From Puccinellia tenuiflora (taxonomy: Eukaryota > Streptophyta > Magnoliopsida > Poales > Poaceae), in contig QRDG01001827.1 in NCBI GenBank assembly GCA_012064385.1, positions 1 to 64,000 of the forward strand: DNA of 64,000 nucleotides, in the 5' to 3' direction. Position numbers and translations under genes: made by a program. How positions within the stretch are numbered: position 1 is the stretch's first letter; each line of letters begins with the position of its first letter. The notes under the pieces are model-generated. The model did no database searches and was not told the DNA's origin. It worked only from the letters and a program-made list of their open reading frames with translations. This document shows positions 1-11,451 of this stretch, one piece after another.

Positions 1-2141
1 GGAGACGATGATTTATCCCAAAGTTCACTTCCCAATGGAAGCTAGTCTTCGTTGGAGCGGCGCGGTGTTCACCATTGTGAGTAGCCTTGATATGGCACAC
101 CGTATCTCCGTTGTGTCTTACCACCGATGTGGCGAGGCACTTGTCACTATGTTGCCGTTGAGTTTGACAACTAGAACCTTTACAAGGATGAAGCTCACTC
201 CACAAGTTGGAGGGTCTTCACCAAATGCACCGAGCCGCCAAGACTTGATGCGCCAAGGCCGGGGCACACACCACAACTCAATTGGTGGCTCCCGGCAATG
301 TCTTCGTAGCTACCAAAGCTCCGAGACGAACAAGGTTGAGTCACACTCCACAATTGGAGGCTCCCAACAAATCCCGTGCGCCACCAAGACTCCGAGAAAT
401 CAACAACCGTCTAGGGTACCAACGTGCCCTAGAGGAATAAGCTCTAGGGCACCCAAGCACCCAAGATTAACAAGCTTCTCAACTTCACTTTTCACGAATC
501 ACCGTGGAGAACTCAAACCGATGCAACCAATGCAATGGCAAGAACACACTAAGTGGTCAAGTCCTTCTCTCCGAAATCCAACCAAAGCAACTAATGCTAG
601 GGAGGGATTTGAGAGGAAGAACAAAGAAGAAACACAAAGCAACTCAAGACCTAAATCAAAGATGTTCCCCTCACTTAGAGGAGATATGGTTTGGTGGAAT
701 AATAGATCTAGGCCTTCTCCTTCAATCCTCCAAAGATCAACAAGTTTGAGTGGAGGGATTGGGAGATCTATAGGATTTGAGCTCTTGGAACAATGGAGAG
801 AGAGAGAGGGGAAAATGTGCTCAAGAGGTCAACAAAGGTTAGGGTTCACTTGGGGAAGAAGACCCCTTAAAAGGGAGCCAAAAATATGGCCGTTAGGCCA
901 ATTTTCGGGCAGCCGGAGGAGGGAGGCCGGCCTGGCCGGCCATAGCCCAGCCATGATGGCCGGCCATGCAATCAGAGAGGCCCCGGCCATGGGGCCGGCC
1001 ATGCTGGCCTAGCCAAACCAGTGAAACTAAAATTGCAATATCTTTTGCAATCCGGACTCCGTTTTCGATGATCTTGGGCTCGTTGGAATCACCATAACGA
1101 GTACTACAAGATTATACATATAAACATTATAGTCCAACAAGATATTATAATAACATATGAGGAAAGGTTAAACCTCTCTCTTGCAAACCGGAACCGTCAT
1201 ATCTTTTGCAAATGAAGTCCGAAAGGGGTGAAACCAATTTTGTTGGAAAGAGGATGATAGTAGCTATCCTTGGAAATATTTGAAACAATTAAGAGATAAA
1301 TTCTCAACACATGTATGTGTGGATAATTTCTCAAGGACAAACCGACATATTTCTAATATCGAAAACGCAATGGAAGACGCATATGCACCAAGACCACCAC
1401 CACGATAAGAAACAAATAAGAACCAATAAAGATGATGCCAATGATGCAAAGGTTTGAGCTCTCTACGACCGATACGCTAAATCTCACTTGAGAGCCCCTC
1501 TTGATAGTACGGTTACCTATCCTAAAACCCGGTCTCCCAACTACACCACGAGACCGGTAAAATAGAAACCTATCGAGATCATACCTTTGCCTTGCGCATT
1601 CCACTTGAGCTAGATGATGACGATCTTGATCTCCTTTCAACTGGATCACCTTTCTTGATTATGCTCCGCTCGGTGAAGCCTCGCGTATTGCTCCCCCATA
1701 CACCAATATGGGAGAGACACTCTTTCGCATATCTTCACTTGCCCGTATCTTGTATGTTGATCAACTTGCACTTGGCCTTGATCAACATATAATCTTCTCC
1801 TTTTAGCTTCGACTCCAACATATGGAGTTCAAGCATTCCAGACGGACCAACACCTTATCTTGTATGTTGATCAACTTGCACTTAGCCATGATCAACATAT
1901 AATCTTCTTCTTTTAGCCTCGACTCCAACATATGGAGTTCAAGCATTCCATATGGACCAACACTGCAAATATAACTCAAAGCACATATTAGTCCATAGAG
2001 ATTGTCATTAATTACCAAAACAACATATGGGGGCAACCATGCTCTTTCAGGCGGGCCCCACCCACGGGTGGCCCCCAGGCCGCAGCAGCAGGCCGCCCCT
2101 GGCCTGTGGGTGGCCCCAGGGCTGCCCTTTGGTGTCCTGGT
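1..2141. repeat. Retrotransposon-type non-coding sequence, family not named
   Basis: This stretch has the texture of Triticeae LTR-retrotransposon non-coding DNA. It contains recurring phrases such as CTCCACAAGTTGGAGG and CTCCACAATTGGAGG, a GGCCGGCCAT-rich block at about 915-1010, and no recognisable gag or pol motifs. A 334-codon open frame starting at position 8 encodes a biased S/R/P/T-rich peptide without domains and is probably fortuitous. I cannot place element ends inside the window. Confidence 0.45.
1749..1968. repeat. 110-bp tandem duplication, two copies
   Basis: Two adjacent copies begin with CTTGTATGTTGATCAACTTG at 1749 and 1859. They differ by a few substitutions (for example TTGGCCTTG versus TTAGCCATG) and both end near GGACCAACAC. 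The duplication lies inside the retroelement-like block. Confidence 0.85.
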
Positions 2142-3701
2142 GATGCATGTAAAATGCATACATGAACTTTGCATTATAATTCTCATATTTCAATCATATT
2201 TGCATCATATAAGGGTTATATCATTGTTTTATAATGATTTTGGGGATAATTCACAGTTTCCCCATTTATTTGGAATTAACCCTGCACTGGCAGAAGAAAC
2301 CCTATTTTCTATATTTTGATGTTTCAAGGACCCAAACGACCTCCAAATGAGCTGAAAATTTACGGGGATCATTATTTTGGAAGGAGGAAGACCTAGGAGC
2401 AAAAGAAGCAAATGAACGGAGGCCGGAGGGCCAAAATAGGGGATCCCATGCGGCTACAGTACCAGGCCGTGTGGGCCCACCTATTTCTGCCCTCGTGGCC
2501 CCCGTTTGCGTCGATCCTTCGCCCTGAAGCATCCTCGTGACCTAAAAACGCCTATATAAAAGGTCCCCCGATGTTTTCCAAAGGGAGGTTGTGGAGAAAC
2601 ACAAAACCAGAAACAGAGAGACAGAAGGCTTCCGCCGGAGAAGATCGGAGGGGGGAAACGCCGCCGGAACCACCTCCGGAGGTCTTCTCCATCCTCCCTC
2701 CGGAGTCTCCATCAACACCACCGCCAATACCAGCACCATCTCCATCACCATCTTCGTGATCCACTTCATCCCCCTCATAGTTTGAGATTGGTTGATCCCT
2801 AGCCATTGTCTAAGTGCTATTTTACATGTTTGTGAATTGCTACTTGTCATTGTTTTGTGGGGAGATCATAGTTTCAGATTGTGTTCTATCACTTGTACCA
2901 CTGAATCATATCATGTCTTGGCGTTGTGAGTAGTTCTCTCATGTTCCTGGGGGCATAGGATGAATTGGCAATGATTTTTATATAACATGTGTTGGTATCT
3001 TGTCTAGTTTTTATCTTTGATGTAATTCTATGATAGTGTTGTGCGAACGTCGACTGCATATCACTTCACCTATATGGGCTCATAGGAGAACACTATGATG
3101 TAATGAATTGAGGAGGTCTTAGGGGGACATGTAAACCTGAGACCAAGTTATGAAGTTACTTATGGGGTATTAGTATCGGGGACCTTAAAGATTAATGCTA
3201 TGGTGGGACTTTATGTCTTAATAACTCTTGTGTAGTCATTTACTTGGCACCTTGATCCATCATAAGAGGCGTAGTTTATTTATTAGCTATTCCTAATTAT
3301 GGCTCCGTCCAAAGAAGATTAAAACTTGACAAAATGTTTACCATGTTGTTCTAGAAATATTTATACCATGAAGTCTAAGTAGCCCTTAGGAACTCTCTCC
3401 ACCTATAAGAAACACACACTTGAGCTTGTCCTCTTGCTGCATAGTGGATTGGGCTTTCTCTCTTTGAGAGCTTTCACTTGTAATATTGCATTTTCAGCAT
3501 TTTACTTTATTGCAATCTATACACCAAAAACCCAAAATCACTTGCATCATTTAATCATTTTAGTTTGTCTAGTGCATAGATAATAAGGGAAGTGACACTC
3601 TTATTTGAGAGGATAAATACTTATACCTTCTACTCCTCGTGGGAAAGATACTATACTTACACATCGAAGACTTCAACGATCCCCTATACTTGTGGGTATC
3701 A
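2142..3701 (+). repeat. Probable LTR, plus orientation, 3' end at 3701
   Basis: The block contains a plus-strand TATA box followed by a GC-rich leader-like segment and a long AT-rich tail. It ends in ...TGTGGGTATCA at 3701, exactly where a truncated Athila-like LTR begins, so 3701 looks like a CA-type LTR terminus. The 5' end is tentative: a TGATGCATG at 2142 would give TG...CA termini and about 1.56 kb. No second copy is in the window, so this may be a solo or truncated LTR. Confidence 0.4.
2553..2561 (+). promoter_or_regulatory. TATA box of the LTR-like block
   Basis: TATATAAAA is followed by a purine-rich leader (AAAGGGAGGTTGTGGAG...), as expected of a Pol II promoter inside an LTR. It is inferred from motif and position only. 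Confidence 0.5.
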
Positions 3702-3943
3702 CCTGGTGCCTTCCGTCGAGTAAAAATTCCTCGTAAATTTTCATCCAATTCCGAGAATATTTCCAGAAGTAAATTTCTGAAACTAAAAGACAGCAAAAAT
3801 AGGGAACTGGCACTGGGCATCTTGTCAACAGGTTAGTCCGACAAAATGCATAAAAATGATATAAATGACAGTACAAACATGTGACAATATCACAAAACTA
3901 GCATGGATCACTAAAAAATTATAGATACGTTTGAGACATATCA
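3702..3943 (-). repeat. Athila-like Gypsy 3' LTR, truncated
   Basis: Read on the minus strand, the LTR starts TGATATGTCTCAAACGTATC at 3943 and runs down to about 3702, where it is cut off by the neighbouring LTR-like block. It matches the start of the complete LTR at 41632-44355, including the shared GATGCCCAGTGCCAGTTCC segment. Only about a quarter of the roughly 1.05 kb LTR is present. Confidence 0.65.
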
Positions 3944-6697
3944 GCATCCCCAAGCTTAACTCCTACTCGTCCTCGAGTAGGTAAGTGATAACAAATAATT
4001 TTTGATGAGACATGCAACCAACACATTCTTGATCAAGATAGTGATGCAAATCAAAGGATGTGAATGAAGAGATACAAAACAATTGTCTATAATTGATAGC
4101 AAGAAAGCAATGAATAAACAAGTTGAATCATCCAAGCAAAACCTTTCATAAATAGTATGTCAAAGACATGAAAACAATGTGATCAACATATTTGAATAAT
4201 TCACAAGGATAATAATTCCATGACAAAAGTGTTTGAAATCAACACAAAGGAAGATGTAAGCATTAGCAAAGAGCTTCAACTTCCAACGGCTTATCTTATA
4301 GATAAAGTCAATATAAAGATTCATGTTTAATCTTGATAATGTAATATGCTCAACGATACCCAGGGTCAATGCTAGATGTTTGCTTTTATGGAGATAGAAG
4401 GAAAAAGGGAAAACTGACTCAACATTAAAAGTAAAAGAAAGGCCCTTTGCAGAGGAAAGCAGGGATTAGTCCTGTGCTAGAGCTTTTTGGTTTTTAAAAC
4501 AGAAGTAAAATGATTTTGAGGTATGCATGCTTTCGTCAACGACTTCACAACAGAGAAACTATCTAGTCCCTCATGACAAGCAAGGTTTTTATACTTGTGA
4601 GAGCAGCTGTTTCTTAGAAGAGCGAGTACGCTCTTCTTTCTCCTTGGTTTCACCACTGTCCAATGTTTGGGCTGATTTCTCAGATTTTCATTGCGCGGAG
4701 GAGAATTGTGAGTTATATTTATATTTTTGCTTAAACTGCTCTCGGGTTGATTCAAGTGAAGACGTAATCCATCAACACCGGGTGAAATGGGGGAAATGAC
4801 CTTGCTTCTGACAAGTTATATCTAGCTCTCTACTGCTCCCTCATGAGCTTAAAAACAAAGGCACAAAGAAGAAGTATTTTGAATTTTTAAAGGTAGACAT
4901 GACAAATTTACTTGGAATGGTAGGAAATACCATGCATAGGTAGATATGGTGGACTCAGCTGGCAAGAAAGTTTGGCTTTGGGGATTGGATGCACGAGTGA
5001 ACCATACACTCAGTACGAATTTTTAGGCTTAGCAAAAAGGGTGTTTGAAGCAAACATCTAATAATAACCGGTAACAGAACAACATAAGACATTTATCGGT
5101 CGTAACCATAAAAACTCTACAACATCTCCCTTCTTGACCAAACAATTCTTTTGATGGAAAGATTAGCACTATGAATTAACAACTGTGAAAAACCACACAA
5201 TTTCAAGCTTTCAACCATATTTCTTTACTAATCAATTCCACTCAAATAACCAGCAAGTTTAAGCATTCAACTTAACATCTCAAAACAAGCATCAAATATC
5301 CACACCATGATCTACAAAACTATGCAGGCTTTTCATTTTATTCTATCATCACACAAACAGCATTTTGTCGCATTGACAATTCAAGCAATTTTTCAACAAC
5401 AACTCTCCAACAAGTATAAGTGAAGAACAAGAGAGTTTAACTTAACAACTAGTAGCTCTAAACAAGATAAAAGCTAAAAGCGAGAGCTTACTAGAAAACA
5501 GACAGTAGCTAAGAATACTCAAAAAGATATAAGCGAAGCAAAGGAGTATTCAAACGAAAAAGCGGAGCGTGTCTCTCTCCCACAAAAATAAAGCTAGGAT
5601 CCAACAAAGATATGACTAGCAAACAAACTAACAAAACTGAAAGTAAAAAGACGCTCCAAGCATAGCACATAATATGTAAAGTGATAAAAACGAAGTTCAA
5701 CGAAGACGACCTTATGATAGTCGATGAAGATGAGGGGATGCCTTGGGCATCCCCAAGATTTGACTCTTGATAGTTCTTGATATTCATAGGAGGTGCCATG
5801 GGGGCATCCCCAAGCTTGAGCTTTGATCCATCCTCGATTTCTTCATATTCCTCTCCTTTGGAACTTAAAAACCCCCTTCACACAAAACTTTTCATAATTT
5901 CATTAGAGGGTCAGTGCTCATAAATTAAAATGCACATGTGTTCAACTCATGAAAAATTGCAAAAAAAAACTTCATTAAACATTAGCTACTGTTTAATAAG
6001 CCTTAATGTGGCACTCCACCCCTAAAGTATCACATATGACGATGGTAAAGAGACAAATGCAAAATAAAAGCAGAATCTGTCAAAATCTGAATAGTCTGTG
6101 AAGATCAAATTTTTCGAGGCACTTCTGCAGATCAAATCAAAAAACTTAAAACTAATGAAAGATATATAAAAGCATCAGACTTTCTTTAAAAAAATTATCA
6201 GAAAAATATAAAATTCTGGCGATTTTAGGATTTTCGTGCAACAGGCGCACAGAATCTGTTTTTGGACAGCAACACAATACCTCGCACTTTTAATGAATTA
6301 GAGGCTAAACTTGGCACAAAAAACCAAAATAAAAAGATAAGCTACAGAGGTAATAACTTCATGACTCAAGAAAATCAAAAATCAAACTGAAAATAAAAGA
6401 TGGGTTGCCTCCCAACAAGCACTTTTCTTTAACGCCTTTTAGCTAGGCGCAATGCCAAATATCAAGTTTTTTCGGGATCAAAGGCATTATTATCTTTCAA
6501 GCAAATACTAGCAAATTTATCATAGATGCATTGGATATTACCAATATAGGTCTGAGAATCACCCTTCTCCTTTCTCTTTGGTTGACTGCTCTCATCAAAT
6601 AGGTTTTGGGGAGCAATCCAACCAAAATTGTCTTCCAATGCATCGGCCATCCCTAGGAGCTTAAATGGTACAGAAATTTCAACTTTCTCCTTTACCC
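3944..6697 (-). mobile_element. Athila-like Gypsy element, 3' internal region
   Basis: Starting directly next to the LTR at 3943, this AT-rich stretch has the GCATCCCCAAGCTTAACTCC phrase and many blocks shared with 44356-48575, for example AAAACTGACTCAACAT and AGCAGGGATTAGTC. It is the non-coding 3' interior of a minus-strand Athila-type element. The only coding trace is at its upper end (6462-6697). The gag-pol body is missing, so the element is a fragment. The family name (Fatima/Sabrina type) is from memory and was not checked. Confidence 0.6.
6462..6697 (-). pseudogene. C-terminal remnant of an Athila-type ORF
   Basis: The minus strand has an open frame that enters from about 6697 and includes KLLGMADALEDNFGWIAPQN. 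It ends at a TGA at 6464-6462 after FDPEKT. I recall this motif from the 3'-terminal ORF of Triticeae Athila-type elements. The 5' part is missing where the plastid-like segment begins. Confidence 0.5.
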
Positions 6698-7035
6698 CCG
6701 TGTTTCCAGTGTACTGCGCTCTTCAAGTGTGCTTCTTCCCCCTTCTCCCACTTACATTGGCAAGTCATTGGGAAATAACTCCGATGGGCAGAAAAAGGAA
6801 GGCGTTAAGAGACCCTCCTAGCCCAACCCTAGACACTCTAAGATCCTTTTTTCAGACCTGCTCCGCTCCCATTGAGGGAAAAAGAATTCACGCTCTTCCT
6901 GAAATTAAGGGAGGATTAGGAAAGTCCTATTGATTGTTGCTTTCTCCAGACCGTCGGGAAAAGCATGAAAAGGCTCGGTATGATCCCTCCGTCACCCCAG
7001 AATGAAAGGGGTTATCTCGTAGTTCTTGGTAAATG
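6698..7035. other. Probable plastid DNA insertion (NUPT)
   Basis: The segment contains stretches I recognise from the grass chloroplast inverted repeat around the trnV-GAC/rrn16 region: CTCCGATGGGCAGAAAAAGG, AAGGCGTTAAGAGACCCTCC, CTCCAGACCGTCGGGAAAAG and GTCACCCCAGAATGAAAGGG. The central part appears shortened compared with the remembered plastid order, because the CCTGCTCCGCTCCCATTGAG junction joins blocks I expect further apart. Boundaries are approximate, and the left edge abuts the Athila fragment. Confidence 0.6.
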
Positions 7036-7731
7036 AATTATGTTTTACGATACTTTGAATTTGTATATTTTATTGATCTAACATTTTAATTTTGTTAGTT
7101 CATCAATGTTTTTTTAACAAGTGAGGACACATGTTTACTCAACTAAAAAAGGATGGCTCACAACACTCTTGTAAAATGTCAATTTCGCAAAAAAAAATGT
7201 CATAATAATTCTAAATTTAGATGAAATGGTAAAAAAAGGGGAAAATCGAGAAAAGAGGAAGATATCTGGTCATTCTTGATTATTTTACGGTGTGGACACC
7301 TTCTATTGATATAGACTATGTAACGCCGATTTTGACCATCGTTTAAATGAACTATTTTCAGAATTCCTTCAGAACTTCTCTTGTCTTGAATATTTTCGAA
7401 TTTTTTCTTTTGAAACTTGTCTTGCATTTCACAAAACATATCGAATGAATAATTTTTTGATAAAATGTCAAAGAGTTTCCTTTGTTGCAACCAATAAAAG
7501 AACGAGTTGTTGAACTGGTGACTATATTATATCTATGAACCAAATAAAAGTGTTTTCATAGATCAATTTGATGTTTACATTTTTACTTATTGTACTCATA
7601 CATATGTCTTTACTTTATATACAACTTGTTTGAAGGGCGAGAAATCTATCCAACTAATTAACCATGAATTTCTGTTATCCCGGAATTTGAAAGGAGAGTT
7701 CAATATAACTTAATAAAATATAATTATTTTG
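7036..7731. other. AT-rich spacer, nothing identified
   Basis: No convincing ORF, repeat ends or promoter were seen. Short minus-strand open frames (7200-7543) have no recognisable motif. Confidence 0.5.
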
Positions 7732-8587
7732 CGCTTTAAGTCACCTTTTTGGAACAAAAGAAGGACCACGAAGGGTCCAGAGCTTCAATTAAACAGTGGA
7801 AAGATTACAGAAAGGACCCTAAAAGAAAGGAAGATTACAATCCAGTCCTTGCCATTTACAAAGAGGACCTCACAAAGACTAGAAAAAAAGCAATCAAGGC
7901 CTCCTCCACCGCAGCCATTGCTGCGCTCGACGCCGCAGCCATCAGCTCCATATCCGGGGACGATACCACTTGAAGAAGAGCCAACGAGGAGCGCCACGAC
8001 GGAGCGCCGGAAGACCCTCAAGAACGGCACCGAGGCCATGAGGGAGAGAGGACTAGGGCAGCAGAAGCACCCCAGCGCGGAGTGGCACCCTGAGCCACGA
8101 ATAACAGCGACCAGATGCAGTCGCCGTTGAGAACTCCGCCAGATGCAGCTCGAACTTTGGCCCGCAGCGCTCCAGATCCGGTTGAAGCTGCCTCCGACTC
8201 GCCGCCATGGCAACCGGGAGAAGCAGATCGACGCGAAATGAACCACCGCCGCGCTTATTGAACATGCCATCACCGGAACTAGAAGCCCCAGCCAGCCACC
8301 ACCTCGATGGCCTAGCAGGGACCGGCTCCAGCGACTCGCGCCGCCGCGCGCCGACGACAGCGAGAGAGGAAACACCGACATCAAGCCAAACCGCCACAAG
8401 GGCAACAAACCTAGATCTAACTCTAGCCCTACTATATACAGAGAGGAGCCTACCACCTACTCCATCCACACGCCGGCCAGCGTACCCGTCGGAGAGGGGA
8501 GAGAAAAGGGGCGGCGAAGGGGACCCGGAATCGACTCTCAAGGGGAGAGACGGAAAAGAAAGGCTGTGCTCCGCTTTAAGTCACCTT
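7732..8587 (-). mobile_element. Retroposon-like insertion with 16-bp target duplication
   Basis: An 824-bp GC-richer segment (7748-8571) is flanked by perfect 16-bp direct repeats, CGCTTTAAGTCACCTT, at 7732-7747 and 8572-8587. Read on the minus strand it ends in a short A-run (CCAAAAA) at the 7748 side, after a 3'-UTR-like tail (GTAATCTTTCCACTG). A target duplication of this length plus an A-tail fits LINE-mediated retroposition, either a truncated LINE or a retrotransposed transcript. A 223-codon minus-strand frame (7785-8456) has no recognisable domain, so the source is unknown. Confidence 0.6.
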
Positions 8588-8741
8588 GGGTTTTTCCTGA
8601 GTGAACCTTGATGATATTTGATTAGTTAAATACACAACTATTTCTGTAATTTGATTTAGTTGTTTTAGACAATTGAAACTTACATATATTTACATATTAA
8701 AAAAATGAGTTTTTTAGCTTACCATGGGGATGGGGCGGCTG

Positions 8742-8779
8742 CCCCCCCCCCTCCCCCCCGCGCCTCCCCCCCCCCCCCC
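8742..8779. repeat. Poly-C tract with interruptions
   Basis: Three C-runs separated by CT, CGCG and CT form an almost pure pyrimidine stretch. Such tracts are unstable and prone to sequencing error. Confidence 0.9.
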
Positions 8780-9993
8780 AACACATACACACACCAAAAT
8801 GATTCTAACTAAAATATGCTTTTGACTCTGTCGTACCTAAAATTTGGACCATTATTCGCCAGTGGGGATTGCTGCTGGTACAAGCCGCCTCCCACGGCGA
8901 CGGCGACTGCTTCGTCGACGACCACTGCTGAGGCCGCGCCTCCCACGGCCTAATTGGGCCATTAGAGGTCCGCCGGGCCGCCTCTCCTTTCTATTCAATG
9001 AAATGAAGCGCAATCCTTTTGCGTTTTCTTGGAAAAAAAGGGAAAACAAGAATGAAGAATGTTACTATGTCATTTAAGTCCCTCATCTCGTTCTTCATAC
9101 ATAAAAATGCTAGGAAAAGATCCAAGTGTTTGGAACAATTTTTGAGTTTTTATTTGAAACCAAGATCAAAGAACACTTTTCTCCAATGTTTATTTGCTCC
9201 ATGCATCACACTTGTTAACACTATCAATCTGAGGGAAAAAGGGCCTCCACTCAAGGTTGAACATGAAAGACCGGAAGACTATGCACCCGTCTCCTGGAAT
9301 TGGAAATCACCAACAGCTGAGATTTGGTTGTCTGACAGTCTCCCTTGTAGTGCTTATCGTCCATGACACAGATGAGACTTATACCAATTGATGCAATTAA
9401 AAATTCCAGCATAAGTCTGCAGCTACAGTGTTCCAGATCAACCAACATCCTAGAATGAGAAAGATGAAACAGCTCGCACCTTCGCGCTGGTTAATTTTCC
9501 AAAGTTGAAATGCACAACATTGTTGAAGGCATCAATTGTCACTTGGTAGAGTCCCTAAGGAATGGGCTTGCTGAGTTTCTTTCCAAGGCAGACTTCTTCA
9601 TGCACCTTTTTTTCCCCTGAAAAGGTGAAAGTTCAGCTTGAGTTTCCCAGTCATTTGACTAGTTATCTTGTTAATACTATCCTAAAATGAGCCCCTAAGT
9701 CCTGTGTGTAACTTGTACTAATAACTTTTTACCACTAGTAAGCTAGCCAAACAGGATAAGTGGCAAACTCATAAAGTAAATACAATCTGATGTCGATAAA
9801 AACAGAAGGTACAACAATGTAAACCAACCATTCAAGTTTCATGTATCTTTTTCTTTCCAGTTTCCAACCATATTTTCTCAGAGGTTGACATGTTTGGCGT
9901 TATGCCGTTATCACAACATCTGCACCAACAAAACATGTCTCGCTCGTTTAATAATGATGAAAGGCTGCATAAGGAAACAAGGCATTATTAAAC
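8780..9993. other. Spacer before the CACTA element
   Basis: The segment is mixed: a short GC-rich patch at 8870-8990 and otherwise AT-rich. A plus-strand open frame (9019-9366) ends in a plausible-looking peptide (EDYAPVSWNWKSPTAEIW), but I recognise no family. Before the CACTA insertion this DNA was contiguous with the 3' flank of the glycosyltransferase pseudogene at 22690. Confidence 0.4.
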
Positions 9994-10037
9994 ATGCACT
10001 AGTAGAAAACAAGCCTTCCGTTTTGCCGGCGGGAGGC

Positions 10038-10308
10038 TTTAGTCCCGGTCACGGCACGAACCGGGACTAAAGGATCCTTTTGTCCCGGTTCGTGCGGCTC
10101 GGAGGACGCGCGGGGACTGGGAGGCATCCGTCCCGGTTCTTTGGGACTCTTTTGTCCCGGTTCGTGGCACGAACCGGGACTAAAGGTCCGCACCCGACAG
10201 CCCCCGAGGTGGGGTCCGACGCGGGAACCTTTTGTCCCGGTTCGTGTTATAGACCGGGACAAAAGGCTTACCTTTAGTCCCGGTTTGTAATAAGAACCGG
10301 GACAAAAG
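10038..10308. repeat. Left subterminal repeats of the CACTA element
   Basis: At least four palindromic units pair TTTAGTCCCGG or TTTTGTCCCGG with CCGGGACTAAA or CCGGGACAAAA, with ACGAACC or AAGAACC next to the stem. In En/Spm-type elements subterminal repeats are the binding sites for transposon proteins; here that role is inferred from position. Confidence 0.85.
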
Positions 10309-10925
10309 GTGTTTTCTCACTATATCACCTTCTTCCTGCCCGAGGAGCTCGAGTTCATCACCATTTTTCTTCTCAAGCTCCTCACAAAGCTCCATTTGAT
10401 CCATATTTTTTTCCACCATTTGTCCACATTAAGTTTGCCCCATCCACCCAAGGCTTCTAATAGGTTAGAAACCTTATCCTCTCGGAGCTCGGATTCATCT
10501 CTATCGCTATTTTTGCTCCTCATTTCATTGGTGTTGCATGCTAGGTGTTTGATGAAATGCCTAAGTTAGAATTGCTCAAATTCTAGGCTAGTTGACTTAT
10601 TGCTAGTTTATTTTTTATATGCAATTTGATTTCAAATTAAAGTATGATTTGTTGTTTTTAATTAGTGTCGTCCCGTTCGTGTCCTTGTCCTCACTGTTGT
10701 CGATCGCCCGCGTCGGGCGCCCCGTCGCCGACACCACCTTCGTGAGCTTCTTATTCTTATATGATTTACATTGTTACCTGTATAATTTTTCTTATTTGTA
10801 TAATTGTTTTTTATATGTATAGTGTCATGGTTTTGATATCCGTCCCCGTCGGCCCTCGTCCGGTCTATGATTCGGATGTGGTATATTATCTTTTATAACT
10901 ATGTTTTTAATTTCTTTATTTTAAC

Positions 10926-11273
10926 AATTATGCCGATCAAACATTTGACATAGATATTTTGATCTAGGACATATATGAACCTGAAATTCCGACCGACCCT
11001 CGTGTCGAGAGGTTAAATTTAGTTGAAAGAGAAAATGATGATTTGAAAGAAAAAATCAAAAAAATTGAAGAAGAGAAGATGAAATTGGAGCTGTATGTTG
11101 CCGATGTCGTCGATGATCACAAGATCGAGATGGATGCAATGCGTAAGAAGATTAGAAACATTAGAAAAGATGCCATTAAAAATGAGGCTTGGTATCATTA
11201 TGCCGTCGGATCAATTGTTACCTTAGTTGCGATTTTGATCGCATTTGTTGTTGCATTTAAATGCATTAGATAG
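10926..11273 (+). pseudogene. Small coiled-coil plus membrane-helix ORF in CACTA
   Basis: The frame reads ...PTDPRVERLNLVERENDDLK..., followed by a Lys/Glu-rich coiled coil, and ends with a hydrophobic helix (GSIVTLVAILIAFVVAFK) just before the stop at 11271-11273. A TAG at 10965-10967 interrupts the upstream part, and no in-frame ATG is seen before about 11076, so the reading is a remnant or one exon of a spliced gene. I recall similar short ORFs from other grass CACTA elements but know no function. The pattern predicts a tail-anchored membrane protein with a cytosolic coiled coil. Confidence 0.5.
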
Positions 11274-11451
11274 TTTGTATGTTAATTTCACTGTATGTTT
11301 TCATCATTAGGACTATGTATTACATTTGGTTAGTACTCTGCGGAAGGTTTTAATGTGATGACCTTCTATTCATGATGTTGTGTGTAATATAATATACTCA
11401 TATAATGCAGATGAGTCGGCAATATATAACTCGAAATATATAAGGTGCTCG

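Noticed and set aside
8..1012. 334-codon plus-strand ORF at the window start
   Set aside because: Biased S/R/P/T composition, repeated nucleotide phrases and no domain; it fits open non-coding retroelement DNA.
6628..6933. 101-codon ORF across the plastid-like segment
   Set aside because: It crosses the junction between retroelement and plastid-derived DNA, so the frame is accidental.
7785..8456. 223-codon minus-strand ORF
   Set aside because: It lies within the retroposon-like insert, lacks a recognisable motif and overlaps other long GC-driven frames; not reported as a gene.
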